Assembly: GCF_003350405.1 (NCBI RefSeq)
Contig: NZ_QQAW01000001.1
Location: forward strand, 124,001 to 188,000
Reading direction: 5' to 3'
DNA length: 64,000 nucleotides
Source of the DNA: Gluconacetobacter liquefaciens
GTDB lineage: Bacteria; Pseudomonadota; Alphaproteobacteria; Acetobacterales; Acetobacteraceae
In this document: positions 49,592-57,882 of the stretch, one piece after another
Layout: every line of letters starts with the position of its first letter
Numbering within the stretch: position 1 is the stretch's first letter
Translations under genes and position numbers: made by a program
Notes under the pieces: generated by a model
Seen by the model: the letters and a program-made list of their open reading frames with translations, nothing else
What the model was told of the DNA's origin: nothing
Databases searched by the model: none

Positions 49592-50482
49592 TCATTCGGC
49601 CAGCGCGGCCAGGTCGATTGCCAGCTCGTTTCGTAACAAGGCAAGGATGCTCTGCGAAATATGCGACAGTGCGTGGTCGGCGCGGAACAGGACGGTGCAG
49701 GTTACGCTGAGCGGCGGGGAGAGCGGGCGCGGCCGGGGCAGGCCCGGATGATGCAGGGCGGTCAGGGCATCCACGATGGCGCAGCCCCCGCCGAGGCGCA
49801 CGAGTTCGGCCGCCATGAAATGGGTGCGCACCCGCACCGGTGGCGTGGCTGGAATGCCGGCTTCGTCCAGTGCCATGTCGAGCAGGCGGGCCGTGGGGTC
49901 GTTCTCGCTCAGCCCGATATAGCGGGCCGGGTCGATTTCGGCGACGTTGACGGGGCCTTCCCCGCCTTCGGCGTCGATCACCAGCAGGGGAATATCCGCG
50001 ATATGCAGTGCGGTCAGCCCGTCGCGCGTGTAATCGCCGAACACGATCCCGAGGTCGAGATCGTGGTTGAGGATGCGGGACACGATTTCGGAGCCATGCA
50101 TGGCGTCGATCGTCAGTTCCATGCCGGGATGGGCGGTGCGATAACGCTGGACTACGCGCGGCACCAGGCTCAGCCCCAGGCTCGGCACGCAGCCGATGCT
50201 GATCGAATGCCCGTCTCGCGCATAGCGCAGATTGTCGGTCAGGCGTTTAAGGTCCGACAGTTTTTCGAAAATGGCGTTGACGTGCGGCAGCATGATGCGT
50301 GCTTCGCGCGTCGGCACCAGTCGGCCGCCTGCACGCTCGAACAGCGCGAATCCCAGCGATTGCTCGGCGTAGCGCAGCACCTTGCTGGCCGCCGGCTGCG
50401 AGACGTGCAGCAGTTCGGCGGCGCGCCGGAGCGAGCCCGTCGTCATGATCGCGTAGAAGACTTCGATCTGGCGCAGGCGCAT
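49592..50482 (-). CDS. LysR-family transcriptional regulator
   Basis: 296 residues. The N-terminal winged helix has GSLRRAAELLHVSQPAASKVLR (cited as AAELLHVSQPAASKV), followed by the linker helix and the effector-binding domain (SISIGCVPSLGLSLVPRVV). It lies inside the D-amino-acid/hydrolase block, between the serine hydrolase and the cytochrome c gene on the same strand, so it is a likely regulator of the block. LysR proteins of this shape often sense amino acids. Confidence 0.92.
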   Translation of the reverse strand: MRLRQIEVFYAIMTTGSLRRAAELLHVSQPAASKVLRYAEQSLGFALFERAGGRLVPTREARIMLPHVNAIFEKLSDLKRLTDNLRYARDGHSISIGCVPSLGLSLVPRVVQRYRTAHPGMELTIDAMHGSEIVSRILNHDLDLGIVFGDYTRDGLTALHIADIPLLVIDAEGGEGPVNVAEIDPARYIGLSENDPTARLLDMALDEAGIPATPPVRVRTHFMAAELVRLGGGCAIVDALTALHHPGLPRPRPLSPPLSVTCTVLFRADHALSHISQSILALLRNELAIDLAALAE

Positions 50483-50513
50483 CGGGGGTCCTTGGCTTGG
50501 GGGCGTGGTTTCT

Positions 50514-50633
50514 GTTCTTTTTTGAAAAAAAGAACCAAAAAACGTTGATTCGTTCAGGAGCCTTGTGCTGGGGACACGCGACGGCCCAAAATGGATAAAA
50601 GCCTTTTTGCTTCTTTTTCTTCAGAAAAAGAAG
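50514..50633 (+). repeat. AT-rich paired-hairpin element, copy E
   Basis: H2 is at 50514-50535 and H1 at 50610-50633, with the shared core GAGCCTTGTGCTGGGGAC. Same layout and orientation as copy D. It lies between the lysR and cytochrome c genes, 18 bases from the cytochrome stop. Confidence 0.92.
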
Positions 50634-50651
50634 AGAACAATGCGGCGTGTT

Positions 50652-51038
50652 TCATGACGGACAGGCCGAACGCGTCCGCGCCCCGACACGCACAGTCCTG
50701 CCGTGCGGGAGATCGTTCGCCGCCAGCAGGAACGCGACGACGGCCCGTGTGTCGTCCGGCGACAGCGTGCCGGGTGCCATCAGCGGCATGGCCCGATGGA
50801 CATAGGCTTCCAGCTCCGAAACCGGTGCCCCGGCCCAGTTGGCGACGAAGCGGCCCGTCAGTGCGGGGGTTTCGAAATTGCCTTCCAGCCGTGTGCCGTG
50901 GCACATCGCGCAGGCCGTGCGATAGAGGTCCGCGCCGTGGGCCAGTTCGGCGCATGGTGCGGCGGCGGCAGCTGAGGCCATGCCGAGCGTGAGGGCGGCC
51001 ATGCAGGCCGCCATTGTGCCTTTTGTGCGCATCGTCAT
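50652..51038 (-). CDS. Periplasmic class I cytochrome c
   Basis: 128 residues with a signal peptide ending around ASAAAAA. The haem site is CAMCH at 43-47 and the likely axial Met is in RAMPLMAPG. Its start is one base after the stop of the flavoprotein gene, so the two are almost surely translated together. This points to a role as electron acceptor for the flavoprotein. The C-terminal GARTRSACPS adds an extra Cys. ATG 51032 is an alternative start. Confidence 0.9.
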   Translation of the reverse strand: MTMRTKGTMAACMAALTLGMASAAAAAPCAELAHGADLYRTACAMCHGTRLEGNFETPALTGRFVANWAGAPVSELEAYVHRAMPLMAPGTLSPDDTRAVVAFLLAANDLPHGRTVRVGARTRSACPS

Positions 51039-51039
51039 G

Positions 51040-52296
51040 TCACCCGCCCACCATCGGCATGCGCGCGAACAGGTCGGCGAAGACGCCGATGGCGCGCGCG
51101 GCCTCCGCCGGGTCGGGGTGTTCGAAGGAATTGCCGACGCCGGTCATCTCGCCCAGTCCGTCCAGATCCACGGCCTGGATCATCACGCCGTCGGTCTTCG
51201 ACAGCAGCGCGGCGCCCCGGTAATCGAGGCCGTAGGGGGCCTCGGGGTGGGGTGGCAGCCACGCTGTCTGGCCCCGGACGGGGACCAAGCTGTCATCGCG
51301 CCACCAGTCGCGCGCGGCATAGCCGGGGCAGTTGATGATTACCTTCTCCGGCAAGGACGTCAGGTCCTGGGGGGTGTGGAACGAGCGGATGACGATGCGG
51401 CCGCCCGCCTGGTGAAATTCGGACAGCAGCAGGTGGCCGTAGGCACCGAAATTATAGATCATCAGGGAATGCCGCCTTGCGTGCGGCGCGGCGAAGGGAT
51501 TTTCCGCCGCCGGAATATCCTCGACCGCCGGGATGATGTCGCGGATCCGGCTTCCGTAGGTTGCGAAATCCTCGGTGGCGCGGGGCATCCGTCCCGGTGT
51601 GCCGGCGGGTGCCGGTCTGGCCGGCCCGTCATCGAAGGGTTTGTCGGAAAGGATGTAGTTGTCTTCGAACATGATCGGTGCGCCGGGCAGGCCGAGATAG
51701 GTGCGGTAGGTCGCCCAGGAGAACCGTGCCATCTGTTCCCACTGGTCGGCAAAGGCTGGGCCGGCGGTCTGGGTCAGGGCGATGCGAGAATCCGGCGTCC
51801 AGCTTCCGTTCGCGCGGACCGAGCGCGTGTGCGGCAGCAGGTCGCGGGTATAGATCGTGACGTCGAAGCCCGCGCGCTGTGCCGTCAGCGCGGCCGTGAG
51901 CCCGACGATGCCGCAGCCGATGACCGCGACCTTGCGGTTGAGCGTTGCCGCCACCTTGCCGACCACCAGATTGGCCGAGCCCCAGGACAGGGACCAGCCG
52001 CTGCCGCCATGGCCGTAATTATGGAAGACCGTCTTGTCGCCGATCCGCTCGACATCCAGTCGGGGGCCGGCGGCGCGGAAGGGCCGGATACAGACCTTGA
52101 TGTCGGTGATCTGGTCCACACGCGGGTGCATCGGCACAAGGTGGGGCCGGTGTGGCGGCGCGAGTGCGTCGCCTGCGTCGCCCGCCGAGGCGGCGTGGGG
52201 CAGGAGGATGTGCTCCCCCGCCATCATTGCGGTCGCGCCCAGTGCGGCACCGCCCGCGAACACGCTTCGGCGCGAAAGAGTCCTGCCAGTATCCAT
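51040..52296 (-). CDS. Tat-exported FAD oxidoreductase, apparently a circularly permuted D-amino-acid oxidase
   Basis: 418 residues. A Tat signal SRRSVFAGG at 8-16 is followed at about 66-82 by IKVCIRPFRAAGPRLDVE and at 92-100 by HNYGHGGSG. These match the C-terminal substrate-Arg (GFRPVRPQ) and FAD-binding (HNYGHGGYG) blocks of D-amino-acid oxidase. Only then, at 125-133, comes the Rossmann motif VIGCGIVGL that begins ordinary DAO proteins. The C-terminus (VIINCPGYAARDWW, VPVRGQTAWL) matches the middle of DAO. It is coupled to a cytochrome c gene. The DAO substrate Tyr pair is not evident, so the substrate is open. Confidence 0.85.
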   Translation of the reverse strand: MDTGRTLSRRSVFAGGAALGATAMMAGEHILLPHAASAGDAGDALAPPHRPHLVPMHPRVDQITDIKVCIRPFRAAGPRLDVERIGDKTVFHNYGHGGSGWSLSWGSANLVVGKVAATLNRKVAVIGCGIVGLTAALTAQRAGFDVTIYTRDLLPHTRSVRANGSWTPDSRIALTQTAGPAFADQWEQMARFSWATYRTYLGLPGAPIMFEDNYILSDKPFDDGPARPAPAGTPGRMPRATEDFATYGSRIRDIIPAVEDIPAAENPFAAPHARRHSLMIYNFGAYGHLLLSEFHQAGGRIVIRSFHTPQDLTSLPEKVIINCPGYAARDWWRDDSLVPVRGQTAWLPPHPEAPYGLDYRGAALLSKTDGVMIQAVDLDGLGEMTGVGNSFEHPDPAEAARAIGVFADLFARMPMVGG

Positions 52297-52507
52297 AACC
52301 GCGCCGCGCCACCCCGCTGCATGATCGCATGCTTCTTCCTTCGCCGATCGCGGCCCGCTTAGGAAGGCCAAACTTTTCCACAGGTGATAACCCAAGGCTA
52401 ACACACGGTAACTTCGGTGAATTGGTCTGATGTAGAAACGAAGATTATAATGGTATCAGAATGAGGTGGACGTGCCACCGAGGAGATCGACCGTGCCGCC
52501 ATCTGGA

Positions 52508-53416
52508 ATGCGCCTTCTGACACGCGGCGCCGTTGTCTTGTGCGCGCTGCTTCTTCTTGCCGGGCCGGCCCGGGCGGCCCGTGCATCCGCCATGGCGGAC
52601 GCCGTCGCGCGCCTGACGGCCGGGCAACCGGGGGAGTTCGCCGTCTATGCCGCGCCATCGGGGCAGGCGCCGGATGTCTGCCTGCATTGTGACGAGCCGA
52701 TCAATGCCGCCAGCACCATCAAGCTGCTTGTGCTCGATGCCGCCTATGCCGCCTTCCGTGACGGCACGCTGAAGCCGGATGAGGCGATCATCGTTCATAA
52801 CCGTTTTCACTCGCTGGTCGGCATGGGCAGTTTTTCGCTGGACCAGAAGGAGGATTCCTACGATCCGCTCTATGCCGAGGCCGGCAGGCCGGTCACGGTG
52901 ATCGAATTGCTGCGGGTCATGATCCAGTACAGCAGCAACCTCGCCACCAACCTGATGGTCGAGCGGCTGGGTGTGATCCAGATCCGTGGCGTGGTGGCGC
53001 AGCAGGGACTGGAGGGCATTACCTTCGGCCGCATGATCGAGGATTTCGATGCCGATGCCAAAGGCATCCGCAATCGCGTGACGGCGCGCGGGCTGGGCGG
53101 TTTCCTGCAGAAGCTCGACCACGGCGCGATCGTCGGCCCGGCCGAGAGCCGTGCGATGATCGGCATCATGCTTGGCCAGACCTTCAACGACCTTATCCCG
53201 CCCGGATTGCCCGGCGGTACGCTGGTGGCGCACAAGACCGGGTGGGTCAACGGCGTGCGCAATGATGCCGCGATCGTGTTTCTGCCGAACGGGGCGCACT
53301 ATATCCTGGTGGAACTCAGCCGCGACCTGCCGGACGAGGCGGCGGGGATCAAGGTGCTGAATGCCATTTCCAGCACGGTCTTCAAAGCCTATCGGCGCCG
53401 TCTGGGTGGCCCGTAG
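52508..53416 (+). CDS. Secreted class A beta-lactamase-fold serine hydrolase
   Basis: 302 residues. The signal peptide covers about 1-23 (ending GPARA). Active-site motifs are STIK (Ser69-Lys72), SSN in IQYSSNLATN in place of SDN, and HKTG in place of KTG in GGTLVAHKTGWVNG. The usual omega-loop ExxLN Glu is not obvious, so it may be an esterase or DD-peptidase-like protein instead of a true beta-lactamase. It is divergent from the permuted oxidase across a 211-base AT-richer spacer. The start is uncertain: GTG 52466 would add 14 residues. Its end overlaps the tetR gene end by 28 bases. Confidence 0.85.
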   Translation: MRLLTRGAVVLCALLLLAGPARAARASAMADAVARLTAGQPGEFAVYAAPSGQAPDVCLHCDEPINAASTIKLLVLDAAYAAFRDGTLKPDEAIIVHNRFHSLVGMGSFSLDQKEDSYDPLYAEAGRPVTVIELLRVMIQYSSNLATNLMVERLGVIQIRGVVAQQGLEGITFGRMIEDFDADAKGIRNRVTARGLGGFLQKLDHGAIVGPAESRAMIGIMLGQTFNDLIPPGLPGGTLVAHKTGWVNGVRNDAAIVFLPNGAHYILVELSRDLPDEAAGIKVLNAISSTVFKAYRRRLGGP

Positions 53417-54048
53417 CCGGCCGGCTCCTGAGCGGGCATCAGCCTGGTGGCGAGATAGAGCCGGTTCATCAGGCGCAGTTCGTCTGGTGCGCCTGGTGAT
53501 GTCGGTGCGGTCTTCAGGGCCATGCCGAGCATCGTCTTCATGTTGTTGAGCACGAGGGCTGCGATATCGTCGGCCTCCTGCCGGTCCAGTTTCGGCGCGC
53601 AGGCGATCAGTGCCGCGGAAATGCCGCCCAGCGCCGTGGCCCGTGACTGCCGGCTGAGTTCGGTCCGGTCCGTGTGGACATCCATCAGGGCGGGAAGCGA
53701 TTTTACGCGCGGATAGAGCGTGGCCAGAAGATCGATCAGGATATCGGCCAGTTCCTCGGGCGTAGTGCCGGCCGCGCGCTGGCCAAGTGCGTCATACGCT
53801 TCGCGCAGGATGTCAAGATGCCGACGCAGCAGGGTGTCGGCGATCGCCTCCTTGTTCGGGAAAAAGCGGTAGAGCGATCCGATCCGGGCGTCTGCCCGCT
53901 CGGCGATCGCGGCCATGGTCGTCGCCTGGTAGCCGCGTTCGGCGATCAGGTCGGATGCCGCCGCCAGCAGGTCCTCCACGCGCTGGCGGCCAACCGCGCG
54001 CTGGGGCTGCAACGCGGTGCGATCGGTCCTTGACGAAGTTGAGCCCAT
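53389..54048 (-). CDS. TetR-family transcriptional repressor
   Basis: 219 residues. The N-terminal helix-turn-helix YQATTMAAIAERADARIGSLYRFFPNKEAI (cited as MAAIAERADARIGSLYRFF) is typical; the C-terminal ligand domain is not assignable. It is divergent from the isochorismatase-type hydrolase and MFS genes, with two matching palindromes between. The first palindrome covers its own ATG at 54048, which predicts autorepression. Confidence 0.92.
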   Translation of the reverse strand: MGSTSSRTDRTALQPQRAVGRQRVEDLLAAASDLIAERGYQATTMAAIAERADARIGSLYRFFPNKEAIADTLLRRHLDILREAYDALGQRAAGTTPEELADILIDLLATLYPRVKSLPALMDVHTDRTELSRQSRATALGGISAALIACAPKLDRQEADDIAALVLNNMKTMLGMALKTAPTSPGAPDELRLMNRLYLATRLMPAQEPAGYGPPRRRR

Positions 54049-54054
54049 GCTCAA
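54039..54054. promoter_or_regulatory. TetR operator 1
   Basis: TTGAG-CCCATG-CTCAA, a perfect inverted repeat with a 6-base centre that overlaps the tetR start codon. It has the same arms and spacing as operator 2, 29 bases away. Confidence 0.75.
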
Positions 54055-54067
54055 ATAATGCCCCTGC

Positions 54068-54083
54068 TTGAGTTTATCCTCAA
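54068..54083. promoter_or_regulatory. TetR operator 2
   Basis: TTGAG-TTTATC-CTCAA, with the same arms as operator 1. It lies in the divergent promoter region, 69 bases before the hydrolase start. Confidence 0.75.
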
Positions 54084-54152
54084 ATTCTATCGAACCCCGC
54101 CGGAGCCGACAACGCGCCGGGGGAACGAATGCAACGATATCGGAACTGCATC

Positions 54153-54722
54153 ATGATATCTCTTCCCGCTTCCCGGACCGCGCTGGTGTTGATCGATCTC
54201 CAGAAAGGCATTGTCGGCCGTGCGCTGGCGCCGCATCCGGGCGACGACGTGGTTGCGCGCGGCAAGCGCCTGGCCGGTCGGTTCCGGGCGGCTGGCGCGC
54301 CGGTCGTGCTGGTCAATGTCGCGTTCGCGGCCGATTTCGCCGATGCGGTGCGTACGCCGGTCGATCGGCCGTTTTCTCCGCCGCCGGATGGCTTTCCCGA
54401 GAACTGGAGTGAACTGGTGGAGGACCTGGCCGAACCGGGCGACCTGACGGTTACGAAGCGCCAGTGGGGCGCTTTTTACGGCACGGACCTGGATCTGCAA
54501 CTGCGTCGGCGCGGCATTACGACGATCGTGCTCGGCGGGATCGCGACCAACATGGGCGTGGAATCCACCGCCCGGGCCGCGCATGAGCATGGCTATGCGG
54601 TGGTGGTGGCGGAAGATGCGACGTCCGCTCTGTCAGCGGACATGCATGGTTTTGCCTTCGACCATATCTTTCCGATGCTTGGCCGGGTGACGACCACCGA
54701 TGCCGTCGAACTGACGGCCTGA
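54153..54722 (+). CDS. Isochorismatase-family hydrolase (YecD/YcaC-like)
   Basis: 189 residues. ALVLIDLQKGI carries the catalytic Asp, VTKRQWGAF the Lys, and GGIATNMGVESTARAA stands where isochorismatases have a catalytic Cys. Lack of that Cys puts it with the YecD-like branch, whose reactions are poorly known. ATG 54153 is chosen. It is the first gene after the TetR operators and is followed by the MFS gene, so it is probably a repressor-controlled detoxification pair. Confidence 0.88.
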   Translation: MISLPASRTALVLIDLQKGIVGRALAPHPGDDVVARGKRLAGRFRAAGAPVVLVNVAFAADFADAVRTPVDRPFSPPPDGFPENWSELVEDLAEPGDLTVTKRQWGAFYGTDLDLQLRRRGITTIVLGGIATNMGVESTARAAHEHGYAVVVAEDATSALSADMHGFAFDHIFPMLGRVTTTDAVELTA

Positions 54723-54756
54723 ATCGCCATCGCATGCGCAGCCCCGGCTTTTTAGC

Positions 54757-56182
54757 ATGAGCCGCGCCCCGGATACGGGCTCGGCGCCCGGTGGGAGCGA
54801 CCGCCTGCCGCGCGGTATCTGGAAAATCGCCAGTGTTGCGGCCATCGGTTCGTTCATGTCGCAGCTCGACGCCACGATCGTGAACGTCTCGCTACCGGGG
54901 TTGGCGGGAACGCTGCATGCTGCGTTCCCGACTATCCAGTGGGTCATGAGCGGTTATCTGCTGGCGCTCGCACTGACATTGCCGCTCAATGGCTGGCTGG
55001 TTGACCGCATCGGTGCCCGGGCGCTGTATCTCTGGTGTTTCGCGGCGTTCACCCTGGCATCGGGCCTGTGCGGGATGGCATGGTCGGCACCGTCGCTGAT
55101 CGGGTTTCGCGTGGTGCAGGGCATGGCGGGCGGCCTGCTGGCGCCGATGGCGCAGATGCTGGTCGCCCGGGCCGCCGGTCGGCATCTGCCGCGCGTGGCC
55201 AGCATGGTGACGATGCCGATCCTGCTGGCGCCGCTTCTGGGGCCGATCGTTGCGGGAGGGATTCTGACATTTGCTTCCTGGCGCTGGATCTTTCTGTTCA
55301 ACCTGCCGGTCGGCCTTCTGGCTTTTGCGCTCGCGTGGCGTTTTCTGCCCGATGACAGGCAGCAGACGTGCCCGCGTGCGCTCGATCTGACCGGTCTGGC
55401 GCTGCTCTCGCCGGCTCTTGTGTTCTTTCTTTACGGAATCGATCGTCTTGGCCAGCGCATGGGGGGGTACCCTGGTGTGTGGCGGGCTGCTGCTTTTCGT
55501 GCTGTATGGCGCGTGGGCGCATCGGAAGGGTGATGATGCCCTGATCGATCTGCGGCTGTTCGGAGGACGGGTTTTTTCCGCTTCGGTCGCCACGATGTTC
55601 CTGCTGAACGGCGCCCTGTTCGCGGGGCAGATGCTTGTGCCCGTCTGGCTGATCCACGGATGCGGTCTGTCGCCCGACCGGGTTGGCTGGCTGATGATGC
55701 CGATGGGGCTGGGCATGATGTGCACCTATCCGTTGATGGGGCGTCTTACGGACCGGTTCGGTATCCGGAGACTGACGAACTGCGGCGCGCTGGCGGCATT
55801 TGCGGGGGCTCTGCTGCTTGTGTTTCTTGCCCTGCGTGGGGCAGCTTTTTCACTGCTGGCTGGCGCACTGTTTCTGCGGGGGGCCGGGATGGGGGCGATT
55901 GGCATTCCGTCCATGAGCGCGGGATATGCCTCGGTGAAGCGGGAGGACCTGCCGGTTGCGACCACGGCGCTGAATATCGTGCAGAGGCTGGGCGGCCCGA
56001 TCTGGACGACGCTGTGCGCGATGACGTTGGGTGGGCAGGCATCCGCCAGCCCGTTCATGGCATCGCGGGCCTTTGGCCTGGCGTTCGGTCTGCTGTGCGT
56101 GCTGCATGCGGGCCTGTTCCTTGTAACCCGACTGCTGCCCGTGCGGCTGGTCGGGAAAGGAGGCGGATCGGCGCCGGGTTGA
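54757..56182 (+). pseudogene. DHA2-type MFS drug exporter, frameshifted by a one-base run expansion
   Basis: Proton-driven multidrug exporter, about 474 residues if repaired. The N-terminal half has SQLDATIVNVSLPGLAG (motif D1-like) and LNGWLVDRIGARALY. The C-terminal half has MPMGLGMMCTYPLMGRLTDRFG. The halves are in different frames. A run of seven G at 55461-55467 after CAGCGCAT should be six to read QRMGGTLVCGG. Total length is 3n+1. It follows the hydrolase gene in the TetR-controlled unit. It could be a sequencing error, a switchable tract or a true pseudogene. Confidence 0.85.
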
Positions 56183-56291
56183 CGCAATGATTTCATTATT
56201 CATCAAAAAGCGTTCTGCACAGCATTGCGGAGGTTTTCGTCTTTATATCAATTGGGAATTCAGGTTTGATTATGTGATCAATTTTTTCGAA

Positions 56292-56320
56292 TTGACGCGA
56301 ATTATCGTGGATCTTTATGT
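56292..56320 (+). promoter_or_regulatory. Candidate sigma-70 promoter of the TM2 gene
   Basis: TTGACG, a 17-base spacer, then TTATGT, in an AT-rich stretch upstream of the TM2-domain gene. The -10 match is weak. Confidence 0.4.
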
Positions 56321-56356
56321 TGATATAGTTGGCATGAGATTTGCGGGTGGAACACA

Positions 56357-56833
56357 ATGCGCGGAATCGTTCTCGATTATGACCCCAGGAATGGAGAAGG
56401 ATTGATCAGCGGGGACGATAATAATCGTTATAAATTCAAGGGAATGAGCGTAAAGTCTGATTTTTCATTCCTGAAAAGCGGCGCGAGGGTCGATTTTGAT
56501 CAGAGCAATGGCGAGGCGTTCTCGATATTTGTTCTGCGTGATCAGACAGTGGGCGGTATCAATATAGATATCAATACATCAGGAGAGAAGTCGAAGGTCG
56601 TTGCTGGTCTTTTGGCGATTTTCCTGGGTGGGTTCGGGATTCATAAATTTTATCTGGGATACAACAAAGCCGGCATCGTCATGCTGCTTATTACGATGTT
56701 CGGATTTCTGTTTTTTGGTATCCCTGGTGCGGTTATCTGGCTGATCGCCTTTATCGAGGGCATTATCTACATTTCGAAGTCCGATCAGGATTTCTTCGAG
56801 ACGTATGTCGCCCATCAGAAGGAGTGGTTCTGA
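56357..56833 (+). CDS. TM2-domain membrane protein with a cold-shock-like N-terminal domain
   Basis: 158 residues. The first about 60 (RGIVLDYDPRNGEGLISGDD) follow the cold-shock-domain pattern, but the RNA-binding motifs are degenerate. Then a TM2 domain: GLLAIFLGGFGIHKFYLG, a polar turn, and a second helix (LFFGIPGAVIWLIAFIEGI). Function is unknown. AT-rich codons and the AT-rich spacer before it (56,183-56,356) contrast with the neighbours and suggest horizontal transfer. The real start could be elsewhere only by a few codons. Confidence 0.8.
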   Translation: MRGIVLDYDPRNGEGLISGDDNNRYKFKGMSVKSDFSFLKSGARVDFDQSNGEAFSIFVLRDQTVGGINIDINTSGEKSKVVAGLLAIFLGGFGIHKFYLGYNKAGIVMLLITMFGFLFFGIPGAVIWLIAFIEGIIYISKSDQDFFETYVAHQKEWF

Positions 56834-56889
56834 AAGCCGGTCCGGGCAGGTTCCGGGCGGATGGACTGAGCTTCCCTGGCCGGGGGCGG

Positions 56890-57771
56890 TCATGATCCTT
56901 TCGGTTGGGATGGCCTGAAAAGCAGGATGGCGGCGAGCATCATCAGATATTGCATGCCGATGCCCGGAATGCTGAACATGACGCCGTTATCGCCTCCGTT
57001 GAGCCATGCGGGACCGGCGACGAGCAGGTGGACGATCTGGAACGGGCTGCTGCCGGCATATGGGTCGGGCGAACCCAGGATGATGTCGGAGAAATCGGCG
57101 ACGGAATGGGCGCCGACACCCAGCCAGAGAGAGCCCGTGACGCGGCGGAGGCCGCACAGCACAAGTCCCGACAGGAACAACAGGACGATTTCGACGATAT
57201 TTTCGCCGTTATTGGCCAGGTGAAAGCTGGCGAAGACGAGGGATGTGGCGAGAGCGGCCGGCCACCAGCCGAATGTGTCCTGAAGGCGCTGCTGCGGATA
57301 GCCACGGAACCACAATTCTTCCGTCAATCCGACGATGGTGAGTGTGAGGGCCGAGAGCAGGATGATGGCGGCCGTGACCGGGCCGTTCCAGATCAGCCCG
57401 GTAAAGCGCAGGCCGCCGAAGAGACATTCGAATGCTCCCAGGAACAGGGCGCCGATCAGCGACAACCCGCCCCCCTGCACGATGCGCAGGAGAGCCGTCC
57501 TGTCGAGTGGAAAGCCGCAATAGGCGGCATCCTTCCGCGTCGTCGCGGCGAAGGCGCCTGTGAGGCAGCAGATCAGAAACAGCATGAACAGTTCGTGGAG
57601 GCATAGATTGCCCAGCTTTGCGGTGGTGTGCGCGGCAGGGGACGAGCCTGACCCGTCGGATAGCAGGAGAGCATCCGGCAGGTGGATATATTTGAATGCC
57701 ACCAACGAAAGAACGAAATACCCCACGACGGGAGCGATGCCTGGCAGGGTCTTTCGCAGAGAGAGCGGCAT
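56890..57771 (-). CDS. CPBP-family intramembrane metalloprotease-like protein
   Basis: About 293 residues with roughly eight hydrophobic segments. The CPBP (Abi/CAAX protease) signature EELWFRGYPQQRL and a second motif FASFHLAN supply the Glu-Glu, Arg and His residues expected for the metal site. Substrates of bacterial members are mostly unknown. ATG 57771 is preferred over 57807. It follows pqqE on the same strand by 111 bases but need not belong to the pqq operon. Confidence 0.88.
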   Translation of the reverse strand: MPLSLRKTLPGIAPVVGYFVLSLVAFKYIHLPDALLLSDGSGSSPAAHTTAKLGNLCLHELFMLFLICCLTGAFAATTRKDAAYCGFPLDRTALLRIVQGGGLSLIGALFLGAFECLFGGLRFTGLIWNGPVTAAIILLSALTLTIVGLTEELWFRGYPQQRLQDTFGWWPAALATSLVFASFHLANNGENIVEIVLLFLSGLVLCGLRRVTGSLWLGVGAHSVADFSDIILGSPDPYAGSSPFQIVHLLVAGPAWLNGGDNGVMFSIPGIGMQYLMMLAAILLFRPSQPKGS

Positions 57772-57882
57772 GAACGGGTCCCGGAATGATGTGTTCCAGG
57801 GTAGCATCGTCCTGCCTGGCGTGACAGCCGCCTGGAGCGGAGACTACCTGAGCGCGCGTGCAGTCGGGCAGGTGGAAAGGCC

